Source: Alteripontixanthobacter sp. (GTDB taxonomy: Bacteria; Pseudomonadota; Alphaproteobacteria; Sphingomonadales; Sphingomonadaceae). From it: a stretch of DNA of 64,000 bases. The stretch's first letter is position 1, and every line of letters starts with the position of its first letter. Shown here piece by piece: positions 44,578 to 55,813 of this stretch. The notes under the pieces were generated by a model. The model was not told the DNA's origin and did no database searches. It was given only the letters and a program-made list of their open reading frames with translations. Position numbers and translations under genes: made by a program. The DNA lies in assembly GCA_039968605.1 (NCBI GenBank), contig JBDVPM010000008.1, positions 868,001 through 932,000 of the forward strand. Reading direction: 5' to 3'.

Positions 44578-45726
44578 ATGGCCGAAGCGACCCCCCAGCC
44601 CCCCTTCGCCGCGATCATCGTGGCCGCCGGGAAGGGCGTGAGAGCCGGTCAGCCATTGCCCAAGCAATTCGCCATGTGGCGCAGCAGGCCGGTGGTGCGC
44701 CATTCGGCAGAGGCGTTGCTGGCCGCAGGCGCGAACCCGCTGGTCGTCGCGATCCCCGAAGGTGCGGAAGAAGTGGCCGATAACGCCTTACAAGGTTTGG
44801 CAGAGGTGCGCTTCGTGACTGGCGGAGCGACACGGCAGGACTCGGTCCGCGCCGCGCTCGAAACGCTGCACACCGATGCGCCCGGCCACGTTCTGATCCA
44901 CGATGCAGCACGGCCCGATTTGCCGTATGCCGTGATCGCCCGGCTGCTTGCTGCTCTCGACAGCGGACCGGGCGCGATTCCCGCGCTCCCGGTGGTCGAT
45001 AGCCTGGCGGTGGAGAGCGGCGGATTGATGGCCGGTACGGCGCAGCGCGATACGCTGCGACGGGTGCAGACGCCGCAGGCATTTCGCTATGCCGATATTC
45101 TTGCCGCTCATCGATCATGGAGCGTGGCCAGCAATGCCGGTGACGATGCGCAGGTGCTGCGTGCCGCCGGAGGCGAGGTCGCTTTGGTCGAAGGAGACGA
45201 GCGCCTTGCCAAACTTACTTTCGCGGAGGATTTCGTGACCGCTACACCCGCAATTCGCACCGGCATGGGATATGATGTCCACCGCCTTGCCGAGGGCGAA
45301 GAGCTCTGGCTCGGCGGCATACGCATCGAGCACGACAAGGGGCTGGCCGGACATTCGGACGCCGATGTCGCGCTTCACGCCATTGTCGATGCCCTGCTCG
45401 GCGCGGTCGGGGCCGGCGATATCGGCGAACATTTTCCGCCCAGCGATGCTCAATGGAAGGGCGCTTCTTCCGACCGGTTCATCGCCCATGCAGCGCAAAT
45501 CGTGCAGCAATCCGGCTATTCGCTCGGCAATATCGACCTGACGATCATTTGCGAAGCGCCCAAGATCGGCCCTCACCGCCCCGCCATGCGGGCCAGGATT
45601 GCCGAATTGCTGGGCGTTGACATCGCGCAAGTGAGCGTGAAGGCCACCACGACCGAGCGGCTTGGCTTTACCGGCCGCGGAGAAGGCATTGCCGCCCAGG
45701 CTATCGCCACCGTGGCCCGCATCTGA
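44578..45726 (+). CDS. ispDF: bifunctional IspD/IspF enzyme of the MEP pathway
   Basis: Fusion catalysing two steps of isoprenoid precursor synthesis: CDP-ME formation (IspD part) and cyclisation to MEcPP (IspF part); 382 residues. The IspD domain (1-225) opens with AAIIVAAGKGVRAG and has VLIHDAARP. The IspF domain (from about 228) has MGYDVHRLAEG, AGHSDADVALHAI with metal ligands, and GDIGEHFPP. The fused form is common in alphaproteobacteria. The frame continues upstream, but the ATG at 44578 begins just before the conserved IspD N-terminus. Confidence 0.95.
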   Translation: MAEATPQPPFAAIIVAAGKGVRAGQPLPKQFAMWRSRPVVRHSAEALLAAGANPLVVAIPEGAEEVADNALQGLAEVRFVTGGATRQDSVRAALETLHTDAPGHVLIHDAARPDLPYAVIARLLAALDSGPGAIPALPVVDSLAVESGGLMAGTAQRDTLRRVQTPQAFRYADILAAHRSWSVASNAGDDAQVLRAAGGEVALVEGDERLAKLTFAEDFVTATPAIRTGMGYDVHRLAEGEELWLGGIRIEHDKGLAGHSDADVALHAIVDALLGAVGAGDIGEHFPPSDAQWKGASSDRFIAHAAQIVQQSGYSLGNIDLTIICEAPKIGPHRPAMRARIAELLGVDIAQVSVKATTTERLGFTGRGEGIAAQAIATVARI

Positions 45727-45739
45727 TGGAGACGATACG

Positions 45740-46261
45740 ATGAACAAGGCACTGGCAGGTTTTGCATCGCTCGCAGCGCTGTTCGGCAGCCCCGCGGCGG
45801 CGCAGGAACTCACCGCGCAGGAGGTTGCGCCTGCGATACGATATGCGCTGCCGCTGATGCTGGAAGGCGTGCGGAACAGCTGCGCACCGGTGCTTGATTC
45901 CAGCGGTTATCTGGCGAGAAACGGCTCGCGGCTCGACGCGAAGTTTTCGCAAGGCTCCGACGCTTATTGGCCGGACGCGAAACAGGCGTTGATGGCGTTT
46001 GGCGGCGAAGAAATGGGCGCCGATGCAGCGATGTTCACCGCTATGCCCGACGAGGTGCTACAGCCATTCGTCGATACGATGCTGGTTCAGTTGATTGCCA
46101 AGGAAATTAACACCGATAGCTGCGCCGATGTAGAGCGCGGCATGGAATTGCTCGATCCGCTTCCGGCAGAGAATATTGCGGAAATCGTAGGTTTCATCGT
46201 CGAGATGGACCAGCGCGAGAAGAATGGAAAGCAATCGCAAGGCGATCGTACCCGCAAGTGA
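45740..46261 (+). CDS. hypothetical secreted protein
   Basis: A 173-residue protein with a Sec signal peptide (residues 1-22, MNKALAGFASLAALFGSPAAAQ). The mature part is mostly helical with two cysteines (NSCAPVLDSS and TDSCADVERG) that could form a disulfide in the periplasm. The C-terminus is basic and hydrophilic (QREKNGKQSQGDRTRK). I recognise no domain. It lies 13 nt after ispDF and overlaps pncC by 4 nt, suggesting cotranscription with both. Confidence 0.75.
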   Translation: MNKALAGFASLAALFGSPAAAQELTAQEVAPAIRYALPLMLEGVRNSCAPVLDSSGYLARNGSRLDAKFSQGSDAYWPDAKQALMAFGGEEMGADAAMFTAMPDEVLQPFVDTMLVQLIAKEINTDSCADVERGMELLDPLPAENIAEIVGFIVEMDQREKNGKQSQGDRTRK

Positions 46262-46758
46262 CCGACCGGCTGCTTCCTGAAGACATCGAACAGCTGGCGC
46301 AGCGAGTTGTTGCCGCCAACCGCGAGGCTGGGCGCACAATCGTCACGGCCGAAAGCTGCACGGGCGGACTGGTCGCAGCGGCATTGACCGAAGTGCCCGG
46401 TAGCTCCGCCGTGCTCGATCGCGGCTTCGTGACCTATTCGAACGAGGCCAAGATGGAGAGCCTGGGCGTCTCCAGCGAAATCATCGAGACCTTCGGGGCG
46501 GTGTCGATCGCCTGCGTCTGGGCGATGGCCAATGGCGCGTTGGAAAAATCCAACGCCGATGTGGCCGTGGCGATCAGCGGCGTGGCAGGTCCGGGCGGCG
46601 GGACCGAGTTGAAACCCGTAGGCACGGTGGTGTTTGCCCGCGCAATTCGCGGTTCCGAAGCCGAGCCGGAGGGCGAATTGAAGCATTTCGGCGCGAAGAG
46701 TCGCGCCGAGATCCGCGCTCAGGCGACGATCTGGGCGCTGGAGCTTTTATTGCCGTAA
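46258..46758 (+). CDS. pncC: nicotinamide-nucleotide amidase (CinA C-terminal type)
   Basis: Stand-alone CinA C-terminal domain that deamidates NMN to nicotinate mononucleotide in pyridine-nucleotide recycling; 166 residues. The catalytic region is TAESCTGGLVAAALTEVPGSS with Ser33. Other family blocks are YSNEAKMESLGV and AISGVAGPGGGTELKPVGTV. It starts at GTG, overlapping the preceding stop as GTGA. Its last 40 nt overlap the convergent COQ10-like gene, an unusually long tail-to-tail overlap. Confidence 0.93.
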   Translation: MTDRLLPEDIEQLAQRVVAANREAGRTIVTAESCTGGLVAAALTEVPGSSAVLDRGFVTYSNEAKMESLGVSSEIIETFGAVSIACVWAMANGALEKSNADVAVAISGVAGPGGGTELKPVGTVVFARAIRGSEAEPEGELKHFGAKSRAEIRAQATIWALELLLP

Positions 46759-47180
46759 AGCGCGTTTGCGCGGGTTTCGAATGCCGTCATCATCTTGCGA
46801 AAGGCGCGGTCGAAATACTGCCCGGCCAACGCTTCGAAAACCTTGTTCTTGAACGTGAAATCGACGCAGAAATCGATCTCGCACCCGCCGCCGGCCAGCG
46901 GTTTGAACTGCCAGCGATTGTCCAGATCGCGCATCGGCCCGTCGATATAGTGGACTTCCAGCCGCTCCGGGCGCTGCTTTACAACCCGCGACGTGAATTT
47001 TTCGCGCAGGGATTTGAACCCCACGACCATGTCGGCAACCATTTCCGTCTCGCTGTCGGAGCGAACCCGGGTGGCAACCACCCAGGGCAGGAATTCGCCA
47101 TAGCGGCCGACATCGGCCACCAGGTCGAACATCTGCTCTGCGCTATAGGGCAGTTGGCGAATCTGGTGGATACCCGGCAC
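46719..47180 (-). CDS. COQ10 / SRPBCC family coenzyme Q-binding protein
   Basis: START-like SRPBCC-fold protein of 153 residues. The pattern IRQLPYSAEQMFDLVADVGRYGEFLPWVV is diagnostic of the COQ10/RatA family, which binds ubiquinone or related lipids and supports respiration. E. coli RatA was described as a toxin acting on ribosome assembly, but alphaproteobacterial members are best viewed as COQ10-type quinone chaperones, and no antitoxin partner (ratB) is adjacent. The stop lies inside pncC on the other strand. lipA lies 4 nt upstream, so the two are probably cotranscribed. Confidence 0.88.
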   Translation of the reverse strand: MPGIHQIRQLPYSAEQMFDLVADVGRYGEFLPWVVATRVRSDSETEMVADMVVGFKSLREKFTSRVVKQRPERLEVHYIDGPMRDLDNRWQFKPLAGGGCEIDFCVDFTFKNKVFEALAGQYFDRAFRKMMTAFETRANALYGNKSSSAQIVA

Positions 47181-47184
47181 GGTT

Positions 47185-48123
47185 TCAGCCCCGCGCCTTC
47201 GCCAGCTTAGCCTCCCGCGCGGTGCGCATCTCTGCGAAATCGTAACCCGCGTGATAGCTGGAGCGCGTCAGCGGGCTGGAAGCAACCTGCAGGAAACCCT
47301 TCGCGCGGGCGATAGAACCATACGCATCGAACGCCTTGGGGGTGACGAAGTCTTCCACCTTGGCATGCTTCGGCGTTGGCTGGAGGTATTGGCCCATGGT
47401 CATGAAATCGACGTCCGCGCAGCGCATGTCGTCCATCACCTGATGCACTTCCAGCCTCTGTTCGCCCAGTCCCAGCATGATGCCCGACTTGGTGAAAATC
47501 ATCGGATCGTGCGCCTTCACCTCCTCCAGCAACCGCAGCGACGCATAATAGCGCGCGCCTGGCCGAATGGTGGGATAGAGGCGCGGCACGGTTTCCAAAT
47601 TGTGGTTGTAAACATCGGGTCCAGCGGCGCAGATGGCCTCAACCGCCAGGCGCATCTTGCCCCTGAAATCGGGAGTGAGAATTTCGATCGTGGTGTTGGG
47701 CGTCTCGCGGCGAAGCGCCTCGATTACTTTCACGAACTGCCCTGCCCCACCATCGGGCAGATCGTCGCGGTCCACACTGGTGACCACGATATGCTCCAGC
47801 CCCAGCTTCGCTGCGGCAACCGCGGTGTGTTCCGGCTCCAGCGGATCGACCAGTCGCGGCATTCCGGTTTTCACGTTGCAAAACGCGCAGGCGCGGGTGC
47901 AAACATCGCCCAGAATCATCACGGTGGCGTGTTTCTTGGTCCAGCACTCGCCGATATTGGGGCAGGCCGCTTCTTCGCAAACCGTGTTCAGATTGAGCTC
48001 GCGCATCAATTTACGCGTCTCGTTGTAACCTTTGCTGACGGGCGCTTTTACGCGAATCCAGTCCGGCTTGCGCTGGCGCGGAGGTCGCTCGTTTGGCTGC
48101 GGGGCGGAGGACAGATCGTTCAT
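47185..48123 (-). CDS. lipA: lipoyl synthase
   Basis: Radical-SAM enzyme inserting sulfur into octanoyl groups to make lipoate; 312 residues. It carries the auxiliary-cluster motif C-x4-C-x5-C (Cys49, Cys54, Cys60) and the radical-SAM motif C-x3-C-x2-C (Cys75, Cys79, Cys82). Its product is needed by both lipoyl domains encoded in this window (PdhB, PdhC). I start at the ATG at 48123 ([15 protein letters not shown]) rather than further upstream, where the frame overlaps the carbonic anhydrase gene. Confidence 0.96.
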   Translation of the reverse strand: MNDLSSAPQPNERPPRQRKPDWIRVKAPVSKGYNETRKLMRELNLNTVCEEAACPNIGECWTKKHATVMILGDVCTRACAFCNVKTGMPRLVDPLEPEHTAVAAAKLGLEHIVVTSVDRDDLPDGGAGQFVKVIEALRRETPNTTIEILTPDFRGKMRLAVEAICAAGPDVYNHNLETVPRLYPTIRPGARYYASLRLLEEVKAHDPMIFTKSGIMLGLGEQRLEVHQVMDDMRCADVDFMTMGQYLQPTPKHAKVEDFVTPKAFDAYGSIARAKGFLQVASSPLTRSSYHAGYDFAEMRTAREAKLAKARG

Positions 48124-48182
48124 GTTCGCCCATCTAAGGCGCGCTCTTGCCTTAGGCAATGGCGCGCGGCATTGATCGCGCC

Positions 48183-48830
48183 ATGAACAGTCCAACGAAA
48201 AACTATGCCGAACTCATCGAAGGCTATCACCGGTTTCGCGATGGCGACTGGCAGGAACAGCGCGAGCGCTGGGCCTCGCTGAGCCAGGGGCAGGCGCCGC
48301 AAGTGATGGTCATCTCATGCTCCGATAGCAGGGTGGATCCCGCGCAGATTCTGGACGTGGCGCCGGGCGAGATATTCGTCGTGCGCAATGTCGCCGCAAT
48401 GGTCCCGCCATACGAGACGACGCCGGGCCAGCACGGCGTATCGGCGGCGGTGGAATTTGCCGTGCAGTTCCTGAAAGTGCGCGAAATCCTGGTGATGGGC
48501 CACGGCGCATGCGGCGGGTGCCAGGCCGCCCTGTCGCGCAGCCTTCACGGCGCAGCCCCCGGCGAAGGTGGGTTCGTGGCGCATTGGGTCGGGATGCTGG
48601 ACGATGTCAGCCAACAGGTGGCGGACGAAAACGGCACCGATAATGCCCAAGCAGAACTCGCCATGGAAATGGCAGCCGTTCGGCAAAGCCTGGCCAATCT
48701 TCGCAGCTTCCCCTTCGTGACGGAAAAGGAACAGGCGGGCGAGCTGACGTTGCACGGCGCACATTTTGCTATCGCAACCGGAATTCTGAACCAGCTTGAC
48801 GAAGCCGATGGCAGCTTCTCCCCCGCCTGA
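48183..48830 (+). CDS. beta-class carbonic anhydrase
   Basis: Zinc enzyme interconverting CO2 and bicarbonate, 215 residues. The zinc ligands are Cys46 (SCSDSRVDP, with the Asp48-Arg50 dyad), His107 and Cys110 (GHGACGGC), the standard beta-class arrangement. [11 protein letters not shown] is a further family block. The start at 48183 is chosen for length; another ATG eight codons upstream (48159) cannot be excluded and neither has a strong ribosome site. It is divergent from lipA with a short gap of about 60 nt. Confidence 0.92.
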   Translation: MNSPTKNYAELIEGYHRFRDGDWQEQRERWASLSQGQAPQVMVISCSDSRVDPAQILDVAPGEIFVVRNVAAMVPPYETTPGQHGVSAAVEFAVQFLKVREILVMGHGACGGCQAALSRSLHGAAPGEGGFVAHWVGMLDDVSQQVADENGTDNAQAELAMEMAAVRQSLANLRSFPFVTEKEQAGELTLHGAHFAIATGILNQLDEADGSFSPA

Positions 48831-48881
48831 TCGCCCGATTGATCGGTTGCGCGTAACCACGCCAACCGTCATGGAGGCGCA

Positions 48882-49610
48882 ATGTCGGAACCAACGCTCA
48901 AAAACATCGCCCTGCTGATAGATGCGGATAACACCACGCCGCAGGGGATCGACCCCGTACTGACCGTGATGGCAGAGCTGGGCCAGGTAAATATCCGCCG
49001 CGCCTATGGCAATTTCGCCAAGGATAACCTGTCCAAGTGGGACAAGATCACCAACAAGTTCGGTATCCGCCCGCAGCAGCAATTCGACGTATCGAAGGGC
49101 AAGAATGCCACCGACATGGCGATGACCATCGATGCTATCGACCTGCTCTACCAAGGCAAGGTGGACGGGTTTGGCCTGATGACATCGGATAGCGATTTCA
49201 CCCCGCTCGTCACCCGGCTGAGGCAGGACGGGATCGTGGTCTATGCGTTTGGCGAGAAGAAAACGCCGCAAGCGTTCAAATCGGTCTGCACTCGTTTTAT
49301 CGAAATCAACCAGCTGATCGACAATGCCTCGGATGGCGGCGGCCGCATCGAGGGCAAAGCCTCGCGCGGTAACAAGGCGACCGAGGACGACGATTTGATG
49401 GACCTGATCGGCGCCGCTTACAAAGAGGCGAAGAAGGACGATCGCGGCTTTGCCAAATTGCAGCAGGTTGGCCAGATCGCGGGCAACCGGTCCAGCTTCG
49501 ACGTACGCAATTACGGCTATAAGAGCCTGTCCGAACTGTTCGGCTCGCTGGAAAATTTCGCGCTGGAGCGGACGGACGACAACCAGATATTGGTCAAGCG
49601 GATGCGCTGA
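48882..49610 (+). CDS. NYN-domain protein with OST-HTH/LOTUS domain
   Basis: Putative ribonuclease of 242 residues. The N-terminal NYN (PIN-like, LabA/DUF88) domain has acidic metal-site residues in ALLIDADNT (Asp14, Asp16) and MTSDSDFTPLV. The C-terminal part (FAKLQQVGQIAGNR... YGYKSLSELFGSL) matches the OST-HTH/LOTUS RNA-binding fold. This pairing is common in bacterial LabA-like proteins of unknown substrate. GGAGG precedes the ATG. A very strong terminator follows. Confidence 0.88.
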   Translation: MSEPTLKNIALLIDADNTTPQGIDPVLTVMAELGQVNIRRAYGNFAKDNLSKWDKITNKFGIRPQQQFDVSKGKNATDMAMTIDAIDLLYQGKVDGFGLMTSDSDFTPLVTRLRQDGIVVYAFGEKKTPQAFKSVCTRFIEINQLIDNASDGGGRIEGKASRGNKATEDDDLMDLIGAAYKEAKKDDRGFAKLQQVGQIAGNRSSFDVRNYGYKSLSELFGSLENFALERTDDNQILVKRMR

Positions 49611-49635
49611 ACGCGGATCGCGGCGGGTCAAAGAA

Positions 49636-49667
49636 AAACGGCGCGAACCTGAGGGTTCGCGCCGTTT
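49636..49667. terminator. strong bidirectional rho-independent terminator
   Basis: AAACGGCGCGAACC and GGTTCGCGCCGTTT form a perfect 14-bp stem with a TGAG tetraloop, followed by GTCGTTTTAA on the plus strand and preceded by A-rich sequence that serves as the U-run on the minus strand. It lies between the convergent NYN and TPR-like genes, so it can end both transcripts. The clearest terminator in the window. Confidence 0.9.
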
Positions 49668-49696
49668 GTCGTTTTAACAGCGAATAATCGCAGAGC

Positions 49697-51043
49697 TTAC
49701 ATCGTATTGCCCGCATCCATCGCCGTATTTTCGGTTGCCGCTGCCGCACCGGCTCCGCCGCGTTGTTCGGCATAGACGCCCCAGAGACGGGCAATCGCCT
49801 GGCGAGCACCCTGGACCTGCGCGAAAGTGTTGCGCGCTTCGTCATACTTGCCCTGTTCCATCTGCGCGATGCCCAGGCGGTTGAGAACTTCCGCCGTATC
49901 GACGCCCGGCATGGTCAAGGCCTTGGCGTAAAACATTTCCGCCTTGGCGTAATTGTCATAGCTCAGGAACACGTCACCTGCCGCCACGACGGTGCGCAGG
50001 TTTGCGCCCGATGCCATGGCGTCACGCTCCAACGCAGGAAGTTCCGCCCGATCGGCGCGGATGCGGCCGCTTGCGGTTTCCTTGGCTTCGGCGATGAACA
50101 TGTTGCCGCCGGTGATGATGCCGGCAGAAGATCCCTGCTTGATCAGCGCGTCGACTTCGCCCGGAAGCTTGCGGGCATCGGCGGCCTGCACGTAATCTTC
50201 GTAGTCACGCTCCGACCGAAGGCCGTTCACCCGGCGGGCGAGCCGCAGGAGATCTAACAACTCGTCGCCCTCGTAATTCTTCAGGTTACGCTGGATCGCG
50301 ATGGTGTCGGCCCAGATTGCATCGTCGGGATAGTACTGGACCAACAGCAGGCTGAAATCATCCGATTGCGGCCCGAGATTGTTGTTATAGGCCTGCGAAA
50401 GACCGCGGCGGACCCAGTCATTCGGCGGGGTCTGGCCGGCATCGATCCGGTTCTGGATCGCCTGACGGAGATAAGTCAGCCCTTGGGCGGTCTGGTCTTC
50501 GCTGAAATAGGATTCCGAAACGATCAGCTCGGGGCTGTTCTTCGAATATCCAGCTTCCAGTGCAGCGGTCGCATATTGGCGAGCCTTGGGCCAGATGTCC
50601 TGATTGTAAGCCAGCTGGGCTGCGAGGAAATTGTACTGACCGGTGGCTTCCGGTGCGATCTTTCCGCTGGCCAGCATGGTTTCCACGCCCTGCAGTTGCA
50701 GTACGGGGTTTTCGGTCTTCACACCGATATTATAGATGGTCTGCCCGGCAGCCATCCGGTCGTCGGCAGTTTCCACGGCCGCCATCATCGCAGGGATTTG
50801 CGCGGTGAAAGCTGCGGCATCGGCACCTTCTGCGTTCATGCCCTGCTGGATCGGCGAGAAAACTTCCACGAAGCCCTTGGAATAATCGGACTTGGCCTTC
50901 TTATCCTTCTTCTTTTTCTGGGCGTAGGCCGGTTCGGCGATCGCGCCTGCCGTCAGGGCGGCGCCGGAGGCCAATGCGATGGCCAGGGCAAAATGCGAAC
51001 CGGTGCGTTTCGGGCTGGCCGAATTTCGAGTAAGTGAAAACAT
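49697..51043 (-). CDS. secreted tetratricopeptide-like protein
   Basis: Exported protein of 448 residues. The signal peptide ends after PAYA at residue 41, and the mature protein starts with a striking lysine run (QKKKKDKKAKSDYSKG). The rest is alpha-helical with degenerate TPR-like units: AAQLAYNQDIWPKARQYA and LGIAQMEQGKYDEARNTFA are the clearest. Its sequence is of the type conserved as hypothetical TPR protein in sphingomonads; function unknown. GGGAG precedes the ATG at 51043. It is divergent from gyrA. Confidence 0.82.
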   Translation of the reverse strand: MFSLTRNSASPKRTGSHFALAIALASGAALTAGAIAEPAYAQKKKKDKKAKSDYSKGFVEVFSPIQQGMNAEGADAAAFTAQIPAMMAAVETADDRMAAGQTIYNIGVKTENPVLQLQGVETMLASGKIAPEATGQYNFLAAQLAYNQDIWPKARQYATAALEAGYSKNSPELIVSESYFSEDQTAQGLTYLRQAIQNRIDAGQTPPNDWVRRGLSQAYNNNLGPQSDDFSLLLVQYYPDDAIWADTIAIQRNLKNYEGDELLDLLRLARRVNGLRSERDYEDYVQAADARKLPGEVDALIKQGSSAGIITGGNMFIAEAKETASGRIRADRAELPALERDAMASGANLRTVVAAGDVFLSYDNYAKAEMFYAKALTMPGVDTAEVLNRLGIAQMEQGKYDEARNTFAQVQGARQAIARLWGVYAEQRGGAGAAAATENTAMDAGNTM

Positions 51044-51349
51044 GCTTAGAAAACTCCCAAGAGTGGATTGGTTATCGGGCTTTTCCAGCCCTCTATATCG
51101 GATCAACGCGCATTCGAACCTTCGGTTGCGCGCCGGGTTGATGGTTTAATAGCGAATCCGGGCTGAATAGCGATTGAACGACCCGAAAACCTGCCGTTTT
51201 ACAAGGGTTTGAGCCGCCCTGTTCAAGGATGTGGAAAAAGCCTGCGAATAATAGCCCCAACGGCGCGCAAAATTGGCTTTCGCAGGCGCTTTCCCCTATC
51301 GTGACGGGTAATCCGAGGCACCGTGCAGGTGCGCCAGAAAAGAGCCATC
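51044..51349. other. 306-nt intergenic region upstream of gyrA
   Basis: No open reading frame is credible here. It separates two divergent genes and must hold both promoters. I see the inverted repeat and promoter-like sequence listed separately, and no terminator, tRNA or recognisable riboswitch. Confidence 0.7.
51240..51300 (+). promoter_or_regulatory. candidate gyrA promoter with inverted repeat
   Basis: GCCTGCGAA (51240-51248) and TTCGCAGGC (51277-51285) form a perfect 9-bp inverted repeat. It overlaps a promoter-like pair, TTGGCT (51271-51276) and CTATCG (51294-51299), with 17-nt spacing. The next downstream gene is gyrA. The promoter call is weak. Confidence 0.35.
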
Positions 51350-54136
<2,787 letters not shown>

Positions 54137-54146
54137 TTTCGTCCGC

Positions 54147-54989
54147 ATGACATTGACCGTCGAACCGTCCGGACAGGCCTGCGGTGCGCGCGTCACCGGG
54201 GTCGATCTTGCGGGCGATCTTGATGCGGAAAGTGTCGCGGCGATCCGCGCTGTCTGGCTGGAGCAGCGGGTGCTCGCCTTTCCCGGTCAGCGAATGGATG
54301 ACGATGCGCTGGAACGCTTCACGCTGGCGATGGGCGGGTTCGGCGAAGATCCGTTTTTCGATCCGATAGAAGGCCGCCAGAGCATCGCGGCAATCCTGCG
54401 CGAAGCGGATGAGACAGCGCCTCTATTTGCCGAAAACTGGCATTCGGACTGGACGTTCCTGCCTCACCCGCCCGCCGGAACCTGCTTGCTATCGGTAGAT
54501 ATTCCCTCGCATGGCGGGGACACGCTTTTCGCCAACCAGATCGCCGCCTTTGCCGCCCTGCCCGCATCGCGGCAGGACGAACTGCGGGCGCTGACCGCGA
54601 TCCATTCGGCGCGCGGTGCCTATGCTCCCGATGGCGCATATGGGGAGAAGGACGAGGGGCGTTCGATGGCGATCCGCCCCAGCGAAGCTGCCTATGCCAC
54701 GCAGACCCACCCGCTCGTGCGCCGCCATCCCGAAACCGGCGAGGAAGGTCTGTTTTCCTGTCTGGGCTATATAGTCGAGATCGAAGGGATGGACGATGCG
54801 CAGGCGCTCGGCCTGTTGACCGAGCTATATCAATGGCAAACCCAAGACGAGTTTGTCTACCGCCACGCGTGGGAGCCGGACATGCTGGTAATGTGGGACA
54901 ATCGCAGTGTCCTGCACAAGGCGACCGGCGGATATGAAGGCCAGCGGCGCGAATTGCACCGGACCACCATTGCCGCTTACGCGGGCTGA
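54147..54989 (+). CDS. TauD/TfdA family alpha-ketoglutarate dioxygenase
   Basis: Fe(II)/2-oxoglutarate-dependent oxygenase of 280 residues. The iron ligands are His99 and Asp101 (NWHSDWTF) and a distal His257 (DNRSVLHKATGG), followed by the oxoglutarate-binding Arg in ELHRTTI. The family oxidises sulfonates, herbicides or other small acids; the substrate here is unknown, and no transporter or sulfonate gene is adjacent. The ATG lies 11 nt after gyrA. The 3' end overlaps the convergent YhhN gene by 13 nt. Confidence 0.9.
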   Translation: MTLTVEPSGQACGARVTGVDLAGDLDAESVAAIRAVWLEQRVLAFPGQRMDDDALERFTLAMGGFGEDPFFDPIEGRQSIAAILREADETAPLFAENWHSDWTFLPHPPAGTCLLSVDIPSHGGDTLFANQIAAFAALPASRQDELRALTAIHSARGAYAPDGAYGEKDEGRSMAIRPSEAAYATQTHPLVRRHPETGEEGLFSCLGYIVEIEGMDDAQALGLLTELYQWQTQDEFVYRHAWEPDMLVMWDNRSVLHKATGGYEGQRRELHRTTIAAYAG

Positions 54990-55621
54990 TTGGCGGGCAC
55001 CCTGTCGCGGCGCAACGTCTGGATAATTCCCGTCGCGATCAGGAATTGGCCGGTATAATAAAGCGGCCAGATCACCACTCCGGGCACCGCTCCCAGATTC
55101 GGCCAGCCTGCCTGCGCAAAGATCAGCAAGTCCGAAACCACGAACAGCACCGCCCCCAGCCCTACGCGGTAGCGGGAGAAACGGCTGCCCCACGCGCAGG
55201 CCGCCATCGCGCCCAGAGCCAGTCCGTAAACTGCCACCCCGATCTCGAATGTCAGCAGATAACTCAGCAGCGGCGTGCCCAGCAGCAGCGCGGCGATGGT
55301 GGCTTTCTGGCTGGCCGCCAACGTATCGCGCCGATTGCGCAGATAGAGCCAGATCGCCACCAGATGCGCCGCAAAAAACGCCTGCCCGCCGAGCATCAGG
55401 TCGAATTCCACGAGCGCATCGCCCAGCGCGCTTGCCGCCATCACTCCGGCGAGCAGTCTCGCATCGACCGAGGGATGACGAAGCACCGCATAAACCGCCA
55501 GCAATGCGACACCGCTGGCCTTGAGGGCCACCAACCATTCCTCGCCAAAGGATGCATCGCGCAGGACATACCACGCCACCGCCGCGACAATGCTCAGCAG
55601 CAGCCAGGGGCGTTTATCCAT
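54977..55621 (-). CDS. lysoplasmalogenase-like YhhN family membrane protein
   Basis: Inner-membrane protein of about 214 residues with eight hydrophobic segments from residue 5 onward (PWLLLSIVAAVAWYVL, LLAVYAVLRHP). The YhhN/TMEM86 pattern is visible: SALGDALVEFD and VVSDLLIFAQAG hold the conserved acidic residues in membrane segments. The human homologue cleaves lysoplasmalogen; the bacterial role is unknown. In-frame ATGs at 55639 and 55663 are alternatives; I chose 55621 because the protein then starts with a short basic segment and a membrane helix. Confidence 0.83.
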   Translation of the reverse strand: MDKRPWLLLSIVAAVAWYVLRDASFGEEWLVALKASGVALLAVYAVLRHPSVDARLLAGVMAASALGDALVEFDLMLGGQAFFAAHLVAIWLYLRNRRDTLAASQKATIAALLLGTPLLSYLLTFEIGVAVYGLALGAMAACAWGSRFSRYRVGLGAVLFVVSDLLIFAQAGWPNLGAVPGVVIWPLYYTGQFLIATGIIQTLRRDRVPANQPA

Positions 55622-55813
55622 CAGCGCGCGCCTCGCCATCAGTCCCGCCGGTTCACATTGCATGCCATCCGCCTTCTATGGCGCAGATTGCACATTGGCG
55701 CCATGCCCTGCGCGGCAGGTTGCAGATGGTACGAAGGGTAGGAGCCCAATTCATGGTGCAGCCGATCACCCCCGGCATTGCTAGGCAGGGCAATCGCCCC
55801 TAACTCGCTGCGC

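Noticed and set aside
46719-47180. RatA toxin of a toxin-antitoxin pair
   Set aside because: The sequence belongs to the COQ10/RatA SRPBCC family, but no ratB antitoxin is next to it and alphaproteobacterial members act in quinone function. I kept the COQ10-type name.
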